Shown: piece by piece, positions 60,206 to 64,000 of the stretch | How positions within the stretch are numbered: the stretch's first letter is position 1 | Layout of the letters: every line of letters starts with the position of its first letter | NCBI GenBank assembly: GCA_022820025.1 | Contig: JAJEGF010000038.1 | Span: 1 to 64,000 of the forward strand | From: Chloroflexota bacterium | GTDB taxonomy: Bacteria; Chloroflexota; UBA11872 | DNA length: 64,000 nucleotides | Reading direction: 5' to 3' | Position numbers and translations under genes: made by a program | The notes under the pieces: generated by a model | Databases searched by the model: none | What the model was told of the DNA's origin: nothing | The model's input: the letters and a program-made list of their open reading frames with translations, nothing else

Positions 60206-60405
60206 GCATCATTGCCCAGATTCGCGAAGCCGTCGCGTCTGGACGTCTGGCCGAACCGTTTCGCGCCGCCGACGTGAGAGCCGCGTGTCCAGGATGGGCG
60301 CCCGCGACCTACAACACCTTTCTGCCAAAGCACAGTGCGGGCAATCGTGGAGGCGATACGGTGCTCTTTGTCCGAGTGGCTCGCGGTCTCTATCGGCTCG
60401 CCTGA
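60202..60405 (+). CDS. small protein with winged-helix-like character
   Basis: 67 residues: MSIIAQIREAVASGRLAEPF, then RAADVRAACPGWAPATYNTF and VLFVRVARGLYRLA. The pattern helix - conserved Pro/Trp turn - helix - beta hairpin (GDTVLFVRVARGLYRL) looks like a small wHTH domain. It is translationally coupled (ATGA) to the 76-residue protein before it. A DNA-binding role is plausible but unproven. Confidence 0.6.
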   Translation: MSIIAQIREAVASGRLAEPFRAADVRAACPGWAPATYNTFLPKHSAGNRGGDTVLFVRVARGLYRLA

Positions 60406-60440
60406 TTCTCTAACGAAGCTGACTCGTCCCCCCACCACCG

Positions 60441-60578
60441 CTGTCCATCCGTGACATCACCAACATCGAGGTGCTTGAGCCGCCGGACGCAGATCTCAGA
60501 GACCTCTGGGGCATCCTGCCCAACGCCGGCAACCGCAAGCCCGAGGAAACCATCCGGGCGGCCTGGCCTGACGTCTGA
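60441..60578 (+). pseudogene. possible C-terminal coding relic
   Basis: The frame CTG...TGA reads SIRDITNIEVLEPPDADLRD and LWGILPNAGNRKPEETIRAA then WPDV. This is protein-like, but it follows an in-frame stop at 60420 and has no ATG, GTG or TTG start. I take it as the tail of a decayed gene; the family is unknown. Confidence 0.35.
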
Positions 60579-60776
60579 CCGTCAAGGACTCTACTCGGAC
60601 TCGTGCTGCCTCATGCCGTGCCTCAATGGGCACGCGATGCGTTCAGAGCCGCGCCATGACCGGCCTGCAAGCAATGCCCGACCGCCTGCGAACTGAGGCC
60701 GCCTGACCTTCACGCCGAAACAGTCCACAAACTTCCGCGCTGGGGCCGCCCGCGCGGAGGCATCGTCAACCCCGAC

Positions 60777-60880
60777 TGAACACATTGGCCTGGAAAGTGA
60801 ACACATCGGGGGCGGAAAGAGGCCGAAACTGAACACCTTGGCCCGAAAAGTGAACACATTCGGGCAATAACTGAACACCT
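60777..60880 (+). repeat. iteron block A (TGAACAC motif)
   Basis: Five copies of TGAACAC(A/C)T begin at 60777, 60798, 60830, 60851 and 60872. The spacing is 21, 32, 21 and 21 bases, so all but one step equal two helical turns. Between motifs the sequence is G+C-rich and variable, with AAA before most copies. Confidence 0.8.
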
Positions 60881-60999
60881 CGACGCCAACGCCTTCGTCG
60901 ACCGCCTGCGGGCTGAGCCCCCTTCATAGTCTCGACCTCATAACCGTCCCGGACCCTCCGCTCTTCGGCCCCCCGCGCGAATGCGTCGTGAACCCCGAC

Positions 61000-61121
61000 T
61001 GGACACATTCGGCCGCCAACTGGACACATTTGCCCGAAAAGTGGACACATTCGGGTGAAAACTGGACACATTGACGCCGAAACTGGACACATCGGCGGCA
61101 AACGGTGGACACCTGTCCACC
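61000..61121 (+). repeat. iteron block B (TGGACAC motif)
   Basis: Six copies of TGGACAC(A/C) start at 61000, 61021, 61042, 61063, 61084 and 61106. Four steps are exactly 21 bases and the last is 22. The final copy is part of the inverted repeat GGTGGACA-CC-TGTCCACC (61104-61121). It resembles the multiple terminal repeats of IS21-family elements or a replication/regulatory iteron array. Confidence 0.82.
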
Positions 61122-61244
61122 CCCTCCTCGGCCTGGCCGCCCATAGGGATATCCCGGCCAGCCTGCTTCAATACGCCCGGGTTGGCGCCGCCTCCGCTCA
61201 CCCCGAACCCGTTGAAGAGCCTTTCTGCGTCTACCGAAAGCCTA

Positions 61245-61265
61245 CCCTGAGCCTGTCGAAAGGGA
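61245..61265 (+). repeat. short dispersed palindrome (CCCTGAGCCTGTCGAAAGGG type)
   Basis: ACCCTGAGCCTGTCGAAAGGG is an imperfect palindrome of a kind that recurs in intergenic DNA of many high-GC bacteria. A second, looser match (CCCGTTGAAGAG) lies just before it. No role is apparent. Confidence 0.4.
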
Positions 61266-61498
61266 GGGAACTCACCACGACCACCACCCTCCCTGCCTCC
61301 CTCTTGCCTGTCGTAATCATACGGTGTACACTAGGCGTGCCCTCCTCCCGGCCTCTTTTCTCGGAGTTCCTCATGCCCGCGCGCCTCCCCCGCTTGCGTT
61401 CCCTCCCCACGCTCGCCCTCGGCCCGCCAACCCAGAATCACCACCACCGTCGCCTTCCCAACCACATCGCCCCACCACCCCAAAATCCGTTCAAGGCC

Positions 61499-61543
61499 GA
61501 CTCTGGCCAGCCCGCCCCCGTTGGGGGCGGGCTGGCCAGAGTC
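61499..61543. repeat. 21-bp perfect inverted repeat (long hairpin)
   Basis: GACTCTGGCCAGCCCGCCCC plus C at 61499-61519 is exactly mirrored at 61523-61543 with a 3-base loop (GTT). No T-run follows on either strand, so it is not an ordinary terminator. It lies 114 bases before pepF and could be a cruciform, a folded untranslated region or the remains of a mobile element. Confidence 0.8.
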
Positions 61544-61656
61544 CGTTCCCACCTAACCCCCCAACCAAATCACTCCACCGCGCCGGTCACACGCGCCCGT
61601 CCCAAACCGCCGATAATGCAGGCAGACACTGACCGCACGCCCACCAGGGAGCACGA

Positions 61657-63468
61657 ATGACTACCACCGCCACGGCGCCCAGCAGTAGCGCGGACGGGGT
61701 GACCTGGGATCTCAGCATCCTCTACGACAACCCCGACGACCCGAAGATCGTGGCGGACCTGGACGCCGTGACCGAGCGCGCCGAAGCATTCGAGAAGCGC
61801 TACCGCGGGCAGGTCGCCGCCCTTGACGCCACCGGCCTGCGCGACGCCGTGACCGAGCTGCAGGACATCCACGAGGCCATGGACCACCCGGCCATCTACG
61901 CCCACCTGCTGCACGCCGGCAAGACCGACGAGCCAACCCACGGCCGCCTGGTGGCCCTCACCCAGGAACGCGGCACCGCCATCAATCGCCACCTGATCTT
62001 CTTCGACCTGGAGTGGATCGAGGTGGACGACGAGCGCGCCGAGGAACTGCTGGCCGACCCGGTCCTGGAGGACTTCGCCTACCTGCTGCGCCTCGAGCGC
62101 CGCTACAAGCCCCACCGCCTCTCCGAGGGCGAAGAGCAGCTGATGGACGAGAAGGCCAACACCGGTAGCCGCGCCTGGAGCCGCCTCTTCGGGGAAATCA
62201 CCAGCCGCCTGACCTGCGAGGTCACGATGGAGGGCGAGACCCGCACCCTCACCGAAGCCGAGACCCTGGCCCTCAGCTACCACCCCGACCGCGACACCCG
62301 AAAGTCCGCCGCCGACGGCATGACAAAAGCCCTCCGCGACAGCCTCCACCCCCTCACCTACGTCTTCAACGTCCGCCTGCAGGACCACGCCACCGACGAC
62401 CGGCTGCGCAGCTACCCCTCCGCAATGGCCTCCCGCAACCTGGCCAACCAGATCACCCAGGAGTCGGTGGACGCGCTGGTCGCCGCCTGCGTGCGCGGCT
62501 TCCCGATCGTCGGTCGCTACTACCGCCTCAAGCGCCGCCTGCTGGGCCTGGACGAGCTGTTTGACTACGACCGCTACGCCCCGCTCAGTTCCGACCTGCC
62601 CTCCTACGACTGGGCCACCGGCAAAGAGGTCGTGCTGGAGAGCTACCACGCCTTCTCCGAAACGCTCGGCGGCATCGCCCAGCGGGCCTTCGACGAGCGC
62701 TGGATCGACGCCGAGCTACGCCCGGCCAAGCGCGGCGGCGCCTTCAGCATGGGCGGCACCCCCAGCACCCACCCCTACATCCTGGCCAGCTACACCGACA
62801 CCGTCCGCGACGTGATGACCATGGCCCACGAGTTGGGCCACACCGTCCACCAGTACCTGTCCTACGGCGTCGGCTACCTGCAGGCCCACACGCCCCTGAC
62901 CACGGCCGAAACGGCCTCCGTGTTCGGCGAGATGATCGTCTTCCGCCGCCTGCTCGACGCCCAGCCCACGGCCGCCGCCCGCCTGGGACTGCTGGCCAGC
63001 AAGATCGAAGACCACTTCGCCACCGTCTTCCGCCAGATCGCCATGCACAACTTCGAGTTCCGCGCCCACCAGGCCCGCCGCGAGGAGGGCGAGCTCTCGT
63101 CCGACCGCCTCAGCGACCTCTGGTTCGAGGCCAATGGCGAGATGTTCGACGGCTCCGTCACCCTGCGCGACGACTACCGCATCTGGTGGAGCTACATCCC
63201 GCACTTCATCGGCTCGCCCTTCTACGTCCACGCCTACGCCTTCGGCGACCTGCTGGTGCTGGGCCTGTTGCAGCGCTACCAGGAACAGGGCGACGAGTTC
63301 GAACCCCGCTACATCGAAATGCTCTCCAAGGGCGGCTCCGTCAGCCCGATTGCGTTGCTCGAGCCTTTCGGCATCGACCTGGCCGACCCGAAATTCTGGG
63401 ACGGCGGCGTTCAAGTCCTGAGCGACCTGGTAGCCGAAGCCGAGGCGATGGCCGAGGAGGCTTCATGA
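61657..63468 (+). CDS. pepF: oligoendopeptidase F (M3 family metallopeptidase)
   Basis: 603 residues. The zinc site is MTMAHELGHTVHQYLS (HExxH, about residue 390), followed by the third ligand in TAETASVFGEM. The long helical N-terminal half (DLSILYDNPDDPKIVADLDA) and YAFGDLLVLGLLQRYQEQG are typical of M3B peptidases. It degrades short peptides in the cytoplasm. The ATG has GGGAGCACGA upstream. The LarA-like gene follows with a 1-base overlap. Confidence 0.94.
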   Translation: MTTTATAPSSSADGVTWDLSILYDNPDDPKIVADLDAVTERAEAFEKRYRGQVAALDATGLRDAVTELQDIHEAMDHPAIYAHLLHAGKTDEPTHGRLVALTQERGTAINRHLIFFDLEWIEVDDERAEELLADPVLEDFAYLLRLERRYKPHRLSEGEEQLMDEKANTGSRAWSRLFGEITSRLTCEVTMEGETRTLTEAETLALSYHPDRDTRKSAADGMTKALRDSLHPLTYVFNVRLQDHATDDRLRSYPSAMASRNLANQITQESVDALVAACVRGFPIVGRYYRLKRRLLGLDELFDYDRYAPLSSDLPSYDWATGKEVVLESYHAFSETLGGIAQRAFDERWIDAELRPAKRGGAFSMGGTPSTHPYILASYTDTVRDVMTMAHELGHTVHQYLSYGVGYLQAHTPLTTAETASVFGEMIVFRRLLDAQPTAAARLGLLASKIEDHFATVFRQIAMHNFEFRAHQARREEGELSSDRLSDLWFEANGEMFDGSVTLRDDYRIWWSYIPHFIGSPFYVHAYAFGDLLVLGLLQRYQEQGDEFEPRYIEMLSKGGSVSPIALLEPFGIDLADPKFWDGGVQVLSDLVAEAEAMAEEAS

Positions 63469-64000
63469 TGCTCTCGGCCAGGGTTCTAAAGGCCGTCGGC
63501 GCCCCCGCCGTCAGCATGGACGATGCCTGCGCCGTGGTCGGCGAGGCCATGCGCGGTTCGCCCGCCGGCGAACGCCGCTTCCTGGTGCTGGTTCCGGACT
63601 CGACCCGCAAGGCCCCGGTGGCCGACGTCTTCCGCGCCATCCACGACGCGGTCGACGGACGCGCCGACCGGGTGGATGCCATGATCGCCCAGGGCACCCA
63701 CGGGCCTATGTCCGAAGCGGAGAAATCCGCCTGGGTCTTTGGCGGCGACCGCTACCCCCGCAGCACCGTCTTCGATCACGACTGGGACGACCCCAACGCG
63801 CTCACGCCCCTGGGAGTGGTCCCGCTGGACGATCAGCTCGACCGCTTCGGCGAGAACCGCCAGTACGCCTCGCTGCTGGGCTTCGACGACGACATGCGCA
63901 TCCGCGTCAACGCCAGGCTGCTTGAGTACGACCGCTTGGTCCTGCTCACCCGCGTGCAGCCGCACGAGGTCGCCGGCTTCGCGGGCGGGGCCAAGCAGAT
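63468..64000 (+). CDS. LarA-like nickel-dependent lactate racemase family protein (3' partial)
   Basis: The frame is open to the window end. Visible motifs are [15 protein letters not shown] (D-x-TR), [15 protein letters not shown] (GTHxxM) and [12 protein letters not shown] (H-x-x-AGF-x-GGxK, the cofactor lysine region), in the LarA order. LarA uses a pincer nickel cofactor to racemise lactate or other 2-hydroxy acids. The ATG at 63468 has GGAGG at 7 bases; another ATG 3 bases upstream is possible. The C terminus and cofactor-biosynthesis genes are outside the window. Confidence 0.82.
   Translation, partial: MLSARVLKAVGAPAVSMDDACAVVGEAMRGSPAGERRFLVLVPDSTRKAPVADVFRAIHDAVDGRADRVDAMIAQGTHGPMSEAEKSAWVFGGDRYPRSTVFDHDWDDPNALTPLGVVPLDDQLDRFGENRQYASLLGFDDDMRIRVNARLLEYDRLVLLTRVQPHEVAGFAGGAKQ

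Larger units (their letters stand above)
60406..61656. other. non-coding region with iterons, repeats and a long hairpin
   Basis: About 1.25 kb without a supported gene, upstream of pepF. It contains a C-terminal coding relic, two iteron blocks, a dispersed palindrome near 61245 and a 21-bp perfect hairpin at 61499-61543, each listed separately. Confidence 0.7.

Noticed and set aside
60777-61121. Possible CRISPR array
   Set aside because: The repeat is only about 9-11 bases with a 21-base period, there are no 25-40 base spacers and no cas genes.

Overview
The window is about 64 kb of high-GC bacterial chromosome, roughly two thirds G+C in coding DNA. Most of it is ordinary single-copy housekeeping genes packed tightly on both strands. 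Several traits suggest a Chloroflexota genome, perhaps a Dehalococcoidia/SAR202-like lineage. These are paired phytanoyl-CoA-dioxygenase-type genes, a short tmRNA tag that begins with Gly, a UPF0102 gene after rnhB, DUF5678 and VapC45/DUF433-type genes, and a dispersed repeat whose antisense translation gives the peptide LTPTLSHGERE. This placement is inferred from gene content; there is no rRNA in the window.

Layout. 1-6.3 kb: membrane sulfatase-like protein (cut by the window edge), lipoprotein cyclophilin, HhH-GPD DNA glycosylase, lspA, tRNA-Arg, lipoate ligase, methyltransferase. 6.3-12.7 kb (minus strand): two PhyH paralogues with a PfkB kinase; a cytochrome c with a duplicated C-terminal module, a PH-like membrane protein and a double-NUDIX protein; then ssrA (tmRNA), smpB and a small SWIM protein. 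12.8-18.5 kb: phosphoesterase, murD, a putative leader-peptide attenuator with an unknown gene, panB, and a GroEL-like chaperonin. 18.7-26.7 kb: NfeD-type protease and the ribosome cluster rpsP-khpA-rimM-trmD, separated from rplS-rnhB-UPF0102 by a dehydrogenase and a VanW protein. 26.7-33.3 kb: CAP-domain exoprotein, DedA protein, NUDIX, FAD oxidase, nucleotidyltransferase overlapping tRNA-Ala, YCII-type protein, MarR regulator.

33.4-36.9 kb holds an accessory pair of ATPases behind a three-half-site operator; the second is NTPase-wHTH-TPR (STAND-like) and is split by a one-base frameshift. 37-43.6 kb: two TrkA-type proteins, a split transketolase divergent from soxR across a perfect palindrome, rplY, a DPPR-synthase-like UbiA protein. 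44.6-45.7 kb is a low-GC pair of orphans. A perfect ParB-binding parS site lies just upstream of proS.

50-54.7 kb carries five paralogous or modular membrane proteins of unknown function, which is the best candidate here for an undescribed system. 54.7-61.6 kb is gene-poor and decayed: dispersed repeats, a Tat lipoprotein solute-binding protein and a relic of a second copy, a PIN-type toxin-antitoxin pair, a DUF5678 protein, a GIY-YIG protein with a membrane tail, a two-gene small-protein operon, two blocks of 21-bp-phased iterons, and a 21-bp perfect hairpin. The window ends with pepF and the start of a LarA-like gene.
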